A stretch of 43,360 bases of DNA from Chara braunii (taxonomy: Eukaryota; Streptophyta; Charophyceae; Charales; Characeae). Below the pieces are notes generated by a model that saw nothing but the letters and a program-made list of their open reading frames with translations, searched no databases and had not been told where the DNA came from. The position numbers and the translations under genes were made by a program. Each line of letters opens with the position of its first letter. Position 1 is the first letter of the stretch. The DNA is taken from the NCBI GenBank assembly GCA_003427395.1, contig BFEA01000046.1, forward strand, positions 196,181-239,540, read 5' to 3'. Shown piece by piece: positions 19,595 through 29,110 of this stretch.

Positions 19595-20071
19595 GAAGAG
19601 ATTTCAGCAGAAGTAATCAGACAAAGAGGGTTAAATTTAGACAGAGGTTCGGGTCCAAGTCAAGAGAAGGTCGAATGTCTCCTAAGGTCACTGAATACTC
19701 TGAGCAAGAGGGAGACATTTTCATATAAAGTTGTCAGGTATGAGATGGCCGAGAGCGGATGGGAGCAGGAACGATTATATGTACCAACATTCTATTTCAC
19801 AGACCTGGATGTGTATGACGTAAGAATTTATGTCCCAAAGGAAAGAAGTGATGATGCAGTATATGGGAGATGCTGGGGATTTGTTGAAGAAGTCGTATTC
19901 AAAGAGAGAGAGAGGCTTGAGAGAGAGAACAAGTGCTTCACTGGATCTACTCGATTTACTGTCCTCAAGGGATTTCCAGCTCCTCCCTTGCCTAATATAA
20001 ATTTATCAAAAGATGATTGGTTTGCGGTGATTGAGTTTGCCCAGAAAGTAAAAAGAGGTCAAAGAGTCTGA
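19580..20071 (+). CDS. Accessory tandem gene, IYVPK family copy 2
   Basis: This 163-residue frame is the best preserved copy. Order: an N-terminal charged region (1-30), a helix with LLRSLNTLSKRETFSYKVVR (about 34-53), a beta-like LYVPTFYFTDLDVYDVRIYV (about 66-85) with PKER after it, a charged helix EEVVFKERERLERENKC, the proline segment FPAPPLP, and DDWFAVIEFAQKVKRG near the end. These blocks recur in copies 1 and 3 and in LTR ORF C. It lies between 5' LTR and gag, where some plant Ty3 elements carry an extra ORF of unknown role. No known fold or catalytic motif is recognised. Confidence 0.75.
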   Translation: MVMRAEEISAEVIRQRGLNLDRGSGPSQEKVECLLRSLNTLSKRETFSYKVVRYEMAESGWEQERLYVPTFYFTDLDVYDVRIYVPKERSDDAVYGRCWGFVEEVVFKERERLERENKCFTGSTRFTVLKGFPAPPLPNINLSKDDWFAVIEFAQKVKRGQRV

Positions 20072-20090
20072 TGAGTCGACACTTGTACCT

Positions 20091-20528
20091 TTGAGAGAAA
20101 AATCTAAGCTTAGACTGATAAGAGGCCCTGAAGGGCTGAGTAAGGTTGAATCAGATAAGCTGCTGAATTCCCTTAATTCTATAGCGGGTAGGGCTGTAAT
20201 TCCTTATGAAATCGTGAGGTATAAAGCCATAAAGAGATTAGGAAAAGAACAGGACAGTCTGTATGTTCTTACGTGCTATTTTATTGATCTTGATGAATAT
20301 GATATTGGGATTTATGTGCCGAAGCAGAGATTTGACGAGAACCGAAAAGGTGCGTGTTCGCAACGAGCGTTGAATCTTGTGCATGATGAGAAAAGAAGAT
20401 TAGAGCGAGAGGGAAGAAACTTCTCCTTTAGCACCTATGTCAGACCTTTTGTTGGGATACCATCCCCACCTGTTGGGGGACTCACATTCCCAAGATACAA
20501 TTGGTATGCCATGATAAAGTTTGCATAG
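20091..20528 (+). CDS. Accessory tandem gene, IYVPK family copy 3
   Basis: The 145-residue frame begins at a TTG; it is open further upstream into the end of copy 2, so the true start is uncertain. It aligns with copy 2 over its length: LLNSLNSIAGRAVIPYEIVR, LYVLTCYFIDLDEYDIGIYV then PKQRF, a Lys/Arg/Glu helix, IPSPPVG, and YNWYAMIKFA before TAG. The residues after the stop (KVKRV) continue the match to copy 2 (KVKRG), so the stop is a recent loss. Function unknown. Confidence 0.7.
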   Translation: MREKSKLRLIRGPEGLSKVESDKLLNSLNSIAGRAVIPYEIVRYKAIKRLGKEQDSLYVLTCYFIDLDEYDIGIYVPKQRFDENRKGACSQRALNLVHDEKRRLEREGRNFSFSTYVRPFVGIPSPPVGGLTFPRYNWYAMIKFA

Positions 20529-20578
20529 AAAGTTAAGAGAGTCCAAGAAGAATACTCTCAGTAGCCAGGATAACTACT

Positions 20579-21074
20579 GTGAAGGGTAAACTCTATGAGG
20601 TGATAAGGTGTGATAATCCATTTGTGATCTTGAGGTATGAGACTTGTGAGAGAGGACCCATAATATTTCACATCCCAGTGGTCAAATTCCTGAGTACTGC
20701 CAGCCTGGACGTACGAATTTATGTACCAGCAGGCTTAGAAAAGGAAGATGACTACTTGAAGTGTCAGACATGTGTTTATATTAGTCTCATAAGAACCAAG
20801 GAGTGACTTGAAAAGTTAAAGAGAAAAGTAACCTGGGGGAAAGAAGTAAGACAATTTGAGAGGCTTCTTGAGTTCTCAATTGCTAAGGGATTTGAAGGCA
20901 GGAGATATTAGATGCCTTTGTTGGAAGCTATTGCTGAGATTGGTAGGGCAAAAGAAAAAGACTCTAATGTGATGATAAAATCCCTACTACTGAGTACCTT
21001 TGAACACAAATTCGAAATCCCTGATTATGTCCAACCTGAGATCTATCTTTCAGATGTTGCTTATGATAATTAGC
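20579..21074 (+). pseudogene. Accessory tandem gene, IYVPK family copy 4, decayed
   Basis: The frame begins at GTG (20579) and matches the family through FVILRYETC and ASLDVRIYVPAGLEKEDD. A TGA (20804-20806) and a TAG near 20910 interrupt it, and residues resembling the family tail (PLLEAIAEIGRAKEK) follow. A further piece, LLLSTFEHKFEIPDYVQPEI, looks like the start of another copy (compare LLNSLNSIAGRAVIPYEIVR), so a fifth unit may have been truncated here. Confidence 0.55.
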
Positions 21075-21075
21075 A

Positions 21076-21366
21076 ATGCCCAGTCAGACTGAACAGCTGA
21101 CACTAGGAATTGTGTTGGAAGGTAGAGTAGCCAAGGTAGAAGGGACTCTTCGTATCTCTGACAGGAGTCTATCTACCCTAGATGAGCTTGAATTCTTGCA
21201 ACTTTTCTTAAATCGCATGAGAGATTCTGCCCCGAGAGTTATCACTGACCAGACTGAGAGAAGCTATCTGTTAAAGGTGGTGAAAGTGGGAACTGCTGAG
21301 AGAGTAACATATCACACTTTTCAGGAACGAGTCTCTTTTGCAAGAAGGATCAGTAGTGGGTTGTAA
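21076..21366 (+). CDS. Second accessory family, copy 1
   Basis: A 96-residue soluble protein with no recognised domain. It pairs with the next gene: VEGTLRISDRSLSTLDELEF matches IRGTMKGYDRRLSRDDKREL, then SYLLKVVKVG matches AYTLYVQNSQG, and ERVSFARRIS matches EPVSLARRVR. Three bases separate its TAA from the next ATG, and this gene, the next one and gag share one reading frame, which would allow read-through. Function unknown. Confidence 0.6.
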   Translation: MPSQTEQLTLGIVLEGRVAKVEGTLRISDRSLSTLDELEFLQLFLNRMRDSAPRVITDQTERSYLLKVVKVGTAERVTYHTFQERVSFARRISSGL

Positions 21367-21369
21367 ACG

Positions 21370-21636
21370 ATGCGGTTTGATTATGAAATTATAGACCTAA
21401 CTCGATATTTTATGATTCGGGGTACTATGAAGGGGTATGATAGAAGACTGAGTAGGGATGATAAGAGAGAATTGATTAAAGATTACATTGGAAGGTTGAG
21501 AAGGATTGCACTGCCCTTGATCAGTACTCAATCCATTATTGCTTATACCTTATATGTGCAGAACTCTCAAGGGGTAGAGCAGACAAAAGAAGAGAGAAAC
21601 GAGCCTGTATCTCTTGCGAGAAGAGTGAGAAATTGA
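21370..21636 (+). CDS. Second accessory family, copy 2
   Basis: An 88-residue protein, diverged duplicate of the preceding gene, ending 24 bp before the gag ATG in the same frame. It has a central basic helix (about residues 30-50). Function unknown. Its position directly before gag suggests expression from the genomic transcript. Confidence 0.6.
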   Translation: MRFDYEIIDLTRYFMIRGTMKGYDRRLSRDDKRELIKDYIGRLRRIALPLISTQSIIAYTLYVQNSQGVEQTKEERNEPVSLARRVRN

Positions 21637-21660
21637 AGGGCAGAGAAGAAAAGGATAAGA

Positions 21661-22806
21661 GTGACAAAAAGAGAAGAGAATATCCGGGAGAGATCTATTG
21701 TCAAGATGGCAGGACGAGGAAGACCGAGTACATCAGCAGGGACCAATGGAGAGGCTTGGGTTGGAGTTATAAGGGAATTGGTCGAGAGGGTTGACACTAT
21801 AAAAGGAGGGTGGGATATTGCAAGAGCAAAAAGGCCAGATGAAAGAATTCTCTGTTTCAGAGGACCCCAGGTTAATGACTTCTTGGACGAGTATGAATTA
21901 TTTGGACTTAGTTATGGAGGACAGATAAGCAACGACATAAACACCTTCTATCTTATTGTGATACCGACTCAAGGCTGGCCGTTCAGGAGCTAATGGAAGG
22001 TGTCACTACCTGGGAAGAGGTCAAGGAGAGACTGAAAAAGAAATTCGAGAAAGATTCAGTTTCAACCACAACTAAGGATTTAGTCAATATCAGAAGAGCT
22101 AAATATGACACTTTCAATATTTTTCTTCAGACCTTCATCCGAACAGCAAGAAGAATTTCATATTTGGATGAAGCTCAGAGATGCCATATATTTTTGACAA
22201 ATTTTACCGACACTGAAAGGCAGGCGGTTCTTAATCAGGCTCAGCACTATCCTCTCAGATGGGATGAAATGGTAGCAATCATAAGAACTCTTCCTACTGT
22301 CTTTCATAAGAAATGGTCATTGGATCAGATTAGCACTTTGGCTAAGGACTGGGAGACTGAGAATGAAATGAATAGAGGGAGCAATCTGACTGCTGAGAAT
22401 ATTCTTCAAAAAGTGATGGCTAACTTTATGCCTGCAAGGCCTGCAACGCATGTTGTGGATGACAGAGGAAAGAAAAAGGTTGAAAGTGAGGAAGATGATG
22501 ACGATAATGATGATAACGAAAATTATGGTAAGAAGGGCGATTCATCCAAACCCAAAAGGAATGCGAAAAATGGTGATGGAGGAAACAGAGAGAAAAGAAA
22601 ATATTATGAGTGTCCTAAGAGGAGTTTTACTTGCTACTATTGTGCCGAAGGGGGTCATAAGAAAATATTATGAGTGTCCTAAGAGGAGTTTTACTTGCTA
22701 CTATTGTGCCGAAGGGGGTCATACTACCAAATATTGCAAGCCTCTTGAGGAGGATGTAAGGAGTGAGGTGACAAAGAAAGATGCAATAGGCCATGTCTGT
22801 GAGTAG
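21661..22806 (+). pseudogene. gag of P, frameshifted
   Basis: Gag would form the particle that holds the RNA. The first frame (21661-21993) contains PDERILCFRGPQVNDFLDEY, the usual start of a Ty3-type capsid domain. The sequence then shifts to the frame of 21993-22673 (TTWEEVKERLKKKF, then RTARRISYLDEAQRC and a region before the zinc knuckle with a long Asp/Glu run and Lys-rich stretch). The knuckle, C-x2-C-x4-H-x4-C (CYYCAEGGHTTKYC), is complete only in the second of two tandem copies and in a third frame. So at least two frameshifts break the gene. M3 and M1 carry distant relatives in opposite orientation. Confidence 0.85.
22596..22723 (+). repeat. 64-bp exact tandem duplication in the gag zinc knuckle
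   Basis: 22596-22659 and 22660-22723 are identical. As 64 is not a multiple of three, the duplication throws gag out of frame right after the first CYYCAEGGH. Identity of the copies implies a recent event. Confidence 0.95.
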
Positions 22807-23944
22807 TTCATGGAATACGTTGGATCCCAGACATCCGGGAGATATGAGGCTTCTTGCTCTTAAACATGATGAAAAGATGAAGATTAAGAAGAAGACAAAG
22901 ACCAATGTGTATGTTCATTTCCTCATTGGAGACTTGCTTAATGAGCTAGTACAAAGAGCAAGTGACCCTTATACCATGATTGAGCTGACTCTGCAGTCCT
23001 TAACACTGACAGAGTGTGAGCCTAGCGAGGCATCTACAAGTGAGTCTCCACTGGGAGAGAATCGTACTTCTCAGAGTCCTTCTGAATTAGTAGAGTCCTC
23101 TTCCAATTAAATGACTCATCTTCTTGCTAACATGATGTCGTTCCATGGTGATCTACCCTCAAAACTTATCATGGAACCTAGTGTCAGGATTGGTGAAGTG
23201 AGGAACCATCAAACCCGTATGACACTTCAAATCATGGAAGAAACGAAAAGAAAGAAGGATGAGGAGTCACTTATCAACATCCTTGATGACCCTGAACCGG
23301 AACGTTCACAGAAAAAAATTGAGTAGGGGAGAAAGACAAAATTTATTCTCTAGAGTGATTTGGATGACGGGACTGTGATTTCTGATGTAACTGCTAAAAT
23401 GTTGGAAGAAACGGAAGTGACACTGTCTTTCAAGGAAGCAATGACGCTAACGCTCAATCTAAGAGAAGAGTTGAAGAAGTTAATTGAGAAAAAAAAATTG
23501 AAAGTTAATTATTTGGGGTCAGTCTTTCCCAATCAAGTGAATAGATCACTATCAGGTTGCAAAATGAGATTCGCAACCATGGGTGGTGGACACCTTACAA
23601 TTCGCATTAATCAAGTGAAGATTCTAGCTCTGGTAGATTCTGGGGCAGAGATGATACTTCTTTCACGAAGAACGATGAAAGCATGTAATTTATCTATTGA
23701 TAAACCTGCGCAAAATGTAATGAGTAATATTGCAGGAGAGTTGTTCGTGGCTGAATTTATTGATAATTTGCCTATCAGGGTTGAGACAATGACTGTGGAG
23801 TTACTGGGTTTTGTAGTGTCGGATCTGGATCATAACTGTATCTTGGGAACTTCATTCTTGCATAGGATGGAGGCAGTCCAATTTTTCAGTCATGAGGGGT
23901 CATCTTGGATCAGTGTACAGGATCCCGAGACTGCTCAAGAGTAA
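22793..23944 (+). pseudogene. Gag-pol linker and aspartic protease of P
   Basis: One reading frame (shared with the reverse transcriptase) runs from 22793, broken by TAA at 23108-23110 and TAG at 23324-23326. The protease lies in 23360-23944: ILALVDSGAEMILLSRR holds the DSG catalytic triplet (about 23634-23645), and NCILGTSFL matches the conserved I-L-G close to the end of retroviral-type proteases. The enzyme would cut Gag-Pol. The protease segment itself is uninterrupted, about 195 residues with its leader. A TAA follows at 23942-23944. Confidence 0.8.
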
Positions 23945-24268
23945 ACCTTTATGGTCAGTACGAAAAATGACTTCAAGCATCAACTATCTGCTAATTCGAT
24001 CAGGAGGGAAGAATTTGCTGAAAGGGTTAGGGGACTAAAGGAGGAAGGAAAACAAGAAGCAAAAGAAGAGATTTCAGTGGGAATCAATCAGGTTTTGAAA
24101 ATGATAACAGCCATTGGTAAGCTCGAGGATGAGGACGGGCAAATTGAAGCCTCCAAGAAGGCTGTAGAAACTGCAAAAGGGGGAAAGATGGAATTGAGAT
24201 TTGCATCGACTCACCCTTTTTTAGAAAAATAACCACTAGATCGAAAAAAAAAATATAAGCCCAAGGGG

Positions 24269-25417
24269 GTGAAGAAAAAACCGGTGGCAAGCCTAATAGA
24301 AAAAAATTATGATGAAGCATTGAAAAAAGAGAGGAAGATTATAAGGGCATTGAGAGAATCAGCAAAGTTGGAGAATCGGGTTACCAAAGAGAGATTTGAC
24401 ACAATGAAGATAGACTCAGATCAGTTTATCTTGCCTAAAGAGAAAAAATATATCTTCAAAATGTGTCAAGAATTTTCAAGTGTTTTCTCCTTTAATGATG
24501 AAGAGAGAGGGCGGTTGGACGAGGACATGATCAAGATGGCCAAGATTTGGACAGTTGATCATGTTCCATGGAATGATAGGCCAACCAAGTATGCCCTGAA
24601 GGAAGAGGCAGAAGTTGGGAAGTATCTTGACAAAAAGATTGCATCTAATGTTGCTGAACCTGCTGATGGGCCGTATGCTAACCACTGGTTTTGTTTTTGG
24701 AAACCAGGGGGCGGGCTAAGATGGATACAAAATCTTCAGAAACTCAATTCTGTGACGGTACGTGATGCAAGTAGTCTTCCTAATGCTGATCTCCTCGCTG
24801 AATCATTTGCCAGTCGATGTATTTATTCCTTAGTTGATCTGTATTCTGGCTATGATCAGTTCTTTATTGATCCCACTAACCGACCCATGACTGTCATGTA
24901 CACGCCGAGGGGACTTGTTCAGATGTGTGTGGTACCTCAGGCCTGGACTAATGGAGTGGCAGTGGTTCAAAGGGATATGATCAAAGTCATGCAGAATATT
25001 TCTCCTGAAATAACCAGTCCTTACATTGATGATAATCCTGTTAAAGGACCCTTGGTAAGAGATGAGACTTTGGTCGCAGGGGGAGTCAAAAAGTTTATCT
25101 GGGAATATGCAGAGGGAGTAAAGATAGTCATAGAGAGACTTCAGAGGTATAATCTGACTGCTAGTGGACCAAAGTCCCTTCTCTTCCAACCAGAAGTGAT
25201 AAACCTGGACTTCAGACGCTTCTCCAAGGGTAGGAGTCCAGATCCCAAGAAGATAGACAAGATCTTGAACTGGCCTCTGCCTCTCAAAAGAGTGACAGAC
25301 GCCAGGAGCTTCTTGGGAGTCTGTGGATTCTGGAGGATTTTGATTCCTCATTTTGCTGTCCTTGTAGAGCCTCTGAGGGAAATGGTCAGGCAAGGTGCTA
25401 ATTTTGGCATGGAATGA
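24269..25417 (+). CDS. Reverse transcriptase of P
   Basis: The 382-residue open part of pol makes DNA from element RNA. Seen in order: a linker; VAEPADGPYANHWFCFWKPG, with RWIQNLQKLN as the fingers region; YSLVDLYSGYDQF with the first catalytic Asp; TPRGLVQMCVVPQAWTNGVA; YIDD (25022-25033) with the other two catalytic Asp residues; and LNWPLPLKRVTDARSFLGVC leading to the connection domain. All three catalytic Asp are present. Typical Ty3 elements have F/Y-x-DD here, so the domain looks nearly intact. The ATG is simply the first after an upstream TAA at 24230-24232; in life the product would come from a longer polyprotein. Confidence 0.93.
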   Translation: MKKKPVASLIEKNYDEALKKERKIIRALRESAKLENRVTKERFDTMKIDSDQFILPKEKKYIFKMCQEFSSVFSFNDEERGRLDEDMIKMAKIWTVDHVPWNDRPTKYALKEEAEVGKYLDKKIASNVAEPADGPYANHWFCFWKPGGGLRWIQNLQKLNSVTVRDASSLPNADLLAESFASRCIYSLVDLYSGYDQFFIDPTNRPMTVMYTPRGLVQMCVVPQAWTNGVAVVQRDMIKVMQNISPEITSPYIDDNPVKGPLVRDETLVAGGVKKFIWEYAEGVKIVIERLQRYNLTASGPKSLLFQPEVINLDFRRFSKGRSPDPKKIDKILNWPLPLKRVTDARSFLGVCGFWRILIPHFAVLVEPLREMVRQGANFGME

Positions 25418-26026
25418 TAAAAGACAAGCCGAAACAGAAACGTTGCAAGGAAAACTAAGAGATGATGGTGTAGTGCTGGGAGTGCCATATTATGATGATG
25501 AGGAGACAAGACCTTTCATCATTGAGGCGGATGGAGGACCAGTTGCTCTGGGTGGAGTGCTTATTNAGAAAGATGAAAATGAGAGAGAAAGACCTCTGGA
25601 TTTGAGAGCAGAACCCTCAATTTTACCGAAAGAGGCTACACCCAATTCAGGAAAGAGCTACTGTCAATCATCCATAGCCTCAGGTGCTTCAGGCACTACG
25701 TTTTAAGAAGGAGATTCATTATGAGGACTGATGCATCTGCTGTGATAGGTGCCATTAAAAAGCATCAACAGGTAGATCCAACAGTCAGCAGATGGATCGC
25801 CTTCATCTGGACATATGATTTTAAGTTGGAAAAGATCCCCACTGAGAAGAACAGAGTGGATGGCTTAAACCGGATTGAGTGGCGAGAAGAAGAAGAAGGA
25901 AATGTGAATGGAACAATTGAAGAATTTGCCTACGTTGATAATTTCCTTAATAAAAAAGATGATGAGTATTATGAAGTACCACGCTCCTACCGGTGGAGTC
26001 TGTGGCCAGAAGAGAGAGATAGTTGA
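25395..26026 (+). pseudogene. RNase H of P, frameshifted
   Basis: It removes the RNA strand during copying. The first frame holds RPFIIEADGGPVALGGVL (25500-25570), with one N at 25566. Near 25605 the frame shifts, and the expected LNFTERGYTQFRKELLSI continues in the frame shared with RIEW and RRFIMRTDASAVIGAI (25711-25760). Ty3 RNase H would have D, E, D, D catalytic residues. I see the first Asp and the GYTQ/EKELL-type helix. The frame carries on into the integrase leader. Confidence 0.75.
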
Positions 26027-26122
26027 GGAGAAATCCCAAGTGCATACGTTTATGAGTCGATTTTCGGGAAAGAAGAAGAAGATGAACCAAACGATTGGTA
26101 TGCTAGAGTTAATGCAGCAACA

Positions 26123-26584
26123 ATGGCTGCTCATGAGATTGGGGAAAGTTCAGGTTCAAAGGAGGATGAAGAAAGTGAAAAGAAGGAAGAAGAGATATTT
26201 TTCTTCTTTGAAGAATATGATGAAAATTATCAAGGGATTGATAGAAAGATGGAAAAGGAGCAGCTAAGAGAATATTACTGTAAGGATTCAAGGAAGAAAT
26301 TCAGATTAAAGAGAGGATATCTCTTTCTGGATGGTAAGGGAGGCCTACCTCCACTAAGAGTGGTCTGTGGTAAAGGGAGGCAGTTAGAGATAATTACTGC
26401 TCTACATGAGGGGGTTGCTGGTGACCACAGGGCTGATGATACAACTTACTCCAAGACTGTCAAACTCTACTTCTGGCCTGGTATGAGAGACATGATTTAC
26501 AGATACCGTAAATTATGTGTGTTATGTCAGAAGAGGTCAACCACAAGAATGATCGAGCCCCTATTCCCTACAATCCTGCAGTGA
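26123..26584 (+). pseudogene. Integrase N-terminal zinc domain of P
   Basis: After an acidic stretch, the frame holds H-x6-H (HEGVAGDH, 26405 onward), YSKTVKLYFWPGMRDMI and C-x2-C (CVLC), the HHCC domain of Ty3 integrases. The frame stops at 26584, just after MIEPLFPTILQ, where the catalytic core would begin. The H spacing is typical of the family. Confidence 0.85.
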
Positions 26585-26615
26585 CTATTCTATCTAAGAG
26601 TTTTTTCATATTCTA

Positions 26616-26993
26616 ATGAGAAAAATATCAGAAGTTGATCATGCAGTGATGGATGCTGCAGAGAGGATGACATCCAGCAGGCTATCAGATCAAGAAAGAT
26701 GGAACAAGAAAAGGTATATAAGAAAAGAGAAATTAAAGATTGAAGATGTTGTTCTTCTGTTTGACAGTCCTCTAGAGACACAATGGACTAAAAGGTTGGA
26801 GCCCAGATGGCTTGGTGCTTATAGAATCACAGGAGAGGCGGAAGGCAAGGTCTATGAGATTTCAGAAATGGACGAATCCAGGGTTCATGACATGGTATCA
26901 GGCTCTAGACTTCGTAAGTTTATATTCAGAGACCCAAATCTCATTCCTACAATAACCTCAAGGAGAGGGAAGAGGGGTCAATTATCTAAGTAA
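26616..26993 (+). pseudogene. Integrase C-terminal part of P
   Basis: A 125-residue frame has a helix (DHAVMDAAERM), then RWNKKRYIRKEKLKIEDVVL, LFDSPLETQW, EPRWLGAYRI and VHDMVSGSRLRKF. This is the GPY/F-type DNA-binding end seen after the core of Ty3 integrases (GPYRI appears here as GAYRI). It follows the zinc domain by only about 30 bp, so the core (about 150-200 residues with the D-D-E triad) is deleted. It lacks a chromodomain. Confidence 0.8.
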
Positions 26994-27049
26994 GAGAATA
27001 GTTCCAGGGAACTAAGAGAAAAGGGTACAATGAGACAATAAGACAGCAA

Positions 27050-27240
27050 GACGGTGATCATTCATGCATAGTCAATTCAACATTTCGGGTTCGGTATTTC
27101 AGTTTCAAAACTACGGTTTCATCGTTTCAATCTCGGTGATTTAATTTCAGCTTTCAGTTTCGACATCTCAGTTTCAGTATCTCAGTTCTCAGCAAGTTCT
27201 TTCATTGAGTATTTCAGTAAACGACTAAGTCAGGTCTTTT
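27050..27240 (+). repeat. TTTCAGT-rich region after integrase
   Basis: TTTCAG, TTTCGG and ATCTCAG units recur irregularly, recalling 17330-17450 in the 5' LTR. No gene is seen. Confidence 0.6.
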
Positions 27241-27640
27241 GATGCAGTGCTACAATAGTTTCATGAGTGTCCAGTCCCTGAGAGTGGGGAAATAACTGTA
27301 AAATCGGTTTCGTAAGTATTGACACAGTGTCAAAGATTTGAGAAACTCATGGCTATGGCACATCAAAAGATATGATTAGTACTATCCTAAAATAAAGAGA
27401 AGAGCATGGTGGGCATAAGGAAGTTCAGTTCTGTCTGACTAAGAGTTATCAGCAGAAGGACTTCGAGTCTCTGAGTAAAATGTCCATCCAAGAGATTCTG
27501 ATGAAGGCAGGTATAAAGAAGTTCATCTTTACTTGAGCGAGGGTGGTCAGTAGAGAGACTTCGTGCCTTTGGCTGAGATACCAGTCTATGCTTAGATGAG
27601 GGAAGAACCCTTTCTAAGATCAACATTTCAGTACTTTCTT

Positions 27641-28450
27641 GAGACTGACGGAATGTCTCTTGGAAAAGAAAAGGAAATTCCCAGTTGAGGGAACGGACCT
27701 CTCTGGGGCCAGCACTAAGCATCCTTTTTGAGACTGAAGGGAGGTCTCTTGTAAGGGCTTGGTGCTGGTTATCATGTTGTTGTTCAGTGCCTCTTGAGAC
27801 TGGCGGGAAGTCTTTTGAGAAATATTTGTTATGTTATGGGGCGTGGGCAGTCTGCTTGTGGGTCAAGATATACTTGCCTGATTGTCTGTGCCTGGGAGTT
27901 TTCTTCTCTAACCTAAGGATGCGTTGATTGTCGGGGCCAGCCAGAGCCTTACCGCAGTAGGTTGCAATCTGGTGGGGTCAGCAGGTCCCCGACACGAGTG
28001 TCGAATTCCGTAGTCGACTGAGGCTAAGACTCCGGGAGTCTGGCCTATGAGGTTGAAAGGGGTCAGCTGGAACCCTACCATAGTCAGAACAAATCCGGCG
28101 AGGTTAGCCAGAGCCTGGAACTGTGGTTAGACCGGGTCCCACGTTCAGAAATCAGGGCGGGGCAGCCAGCACCCTTGGCCAAAAACTGGTAGGTGATCCG
28201 GTCTCTGACCGCAGTGGTCAAATCCGGGTTCGGGACAGTTTGACTGACGGGACGTCTACTGTCATAGGGTGGCCAAACCTGCTATAGTCTGGGTGTCCTG
28301 ACGAGAGTGCCAAAGGGTTGTCATACTCGAGTAGTGGGTATGATTGGTCCTGACCTTGAGGCAGGTCAAAGGGGCTGTCAAGACAAATGGTCTGACTAGT
28401 CCTGGCCTGAGGTGGGCCGAATAAGGTATGTCAGACTGACGGGACGTCTG
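27641..28450 (+). repeat. Five 19-nt stem-loops with conserved 9-nt loop
   Basis: GAGAC-loop-GTCTC at 27641-27659 and 27730-27748, GAGAC-loop-GTCTT at 27796-27814, a 3-bp version around 28240-28258 and CAGAC-loop-GTCTG at 28432-28450. The loops are TGACGGAAT, TGAAGGGAG, TGGCGGGAA, TGACGGGAC and TGACGGGAC. Stem bases vary with pairing kept (GAGAC/GTCTC, CAGAC/GTCTG). They lie in the non-coding part of the genomic RNA. A packaging or protein-binding role is conjecture. Confidence 0.7.
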
Positions 28451-28480
28451 GCATTCCTGGCCAGTGGTGGGCCGAGATCA
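27900..28480 (+). repeat. Irregular GTCAGC/GGGTCAG-rich non-coding repeat region
   Basis: Motifs such as GGGGCCAGCCAGAGCC, GGGTCAGC and TGGTCTGAC recur in varied order. No long open frame is present. The AT-rich stretch 28510-28570 follows. Confidence 0.5.
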
Positions 28481-28669
28481 AGGCAATCAATAAATCTTGG
28501 GTGTAAAGAGTTGTTATGTATTTTATTATTTGTTATTTATTATTTTATTTATGGGTTTTATTTTAATTTGTTAATGTTTGATTGTTGTTTATCATGGAGC
28601 TTGCATGCTGGGGATAATTGGTTATCTGAGGAGCATGTTGTTTTGCAAGTATTATGCAGGTTCTGATGA

Positions 28670-28870
28670 GAAGCCACGGATCAGAGAAAAGAAAAGGGGT
28701 TTGGTATCCCTTTCCCTGTCTGAGAAGTTGAGGAGACGCCTCACTCATACCAGAGCAAAAGAACGGGGTTTGGTATCCCCATCAGGTGCTTGAGAAGTTG
28801 AGAAGACGTCTCACTCAGGCCACAGAGACAGAAAAGAGGGTTTGGTATGCCCTATTTCCACCATGGCAGA
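28670..28870 (+). repeat. Three ~70-bp tandem repeats
   Basis: GGGGTTTGGTATCCC-type units lie at 28696, 28765 and 28836, each followed in the first two by a form of GAGAAGTTGAGGAGACG and CTCACTCA. GGGTTTGGTAT also occurs directly before the 3' LTR (about 30122-30132). Confidence 0.75.
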
Positions 28871-29110
28871 CAGAGTGAGTACCCTCTTTACTGGGGTCAT
28901 CTCTGGCATAGATGCCTGATCAAGAGCTAAGGTAACCTCCATGTGAAAGACCAACAGTTGAACAAGTCAAACAAGCAGACAAAATCCTTCTTAAAATTTT
29001 ATTTGGTGGCCGACAAGCGGCCTGGTTCACGAGGAATCTGCATCCCTGGCCTTAGAGGAGCCAAAATCTCAGGTCTGGAACGCTATGAGCTGGACTGTGA
29101 ACTGAGATTT

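Noticed and set aside
24830-25393. 187-codon minus-strand frame
   Set aside because: Antisense shadow of the reverse transcriptase.
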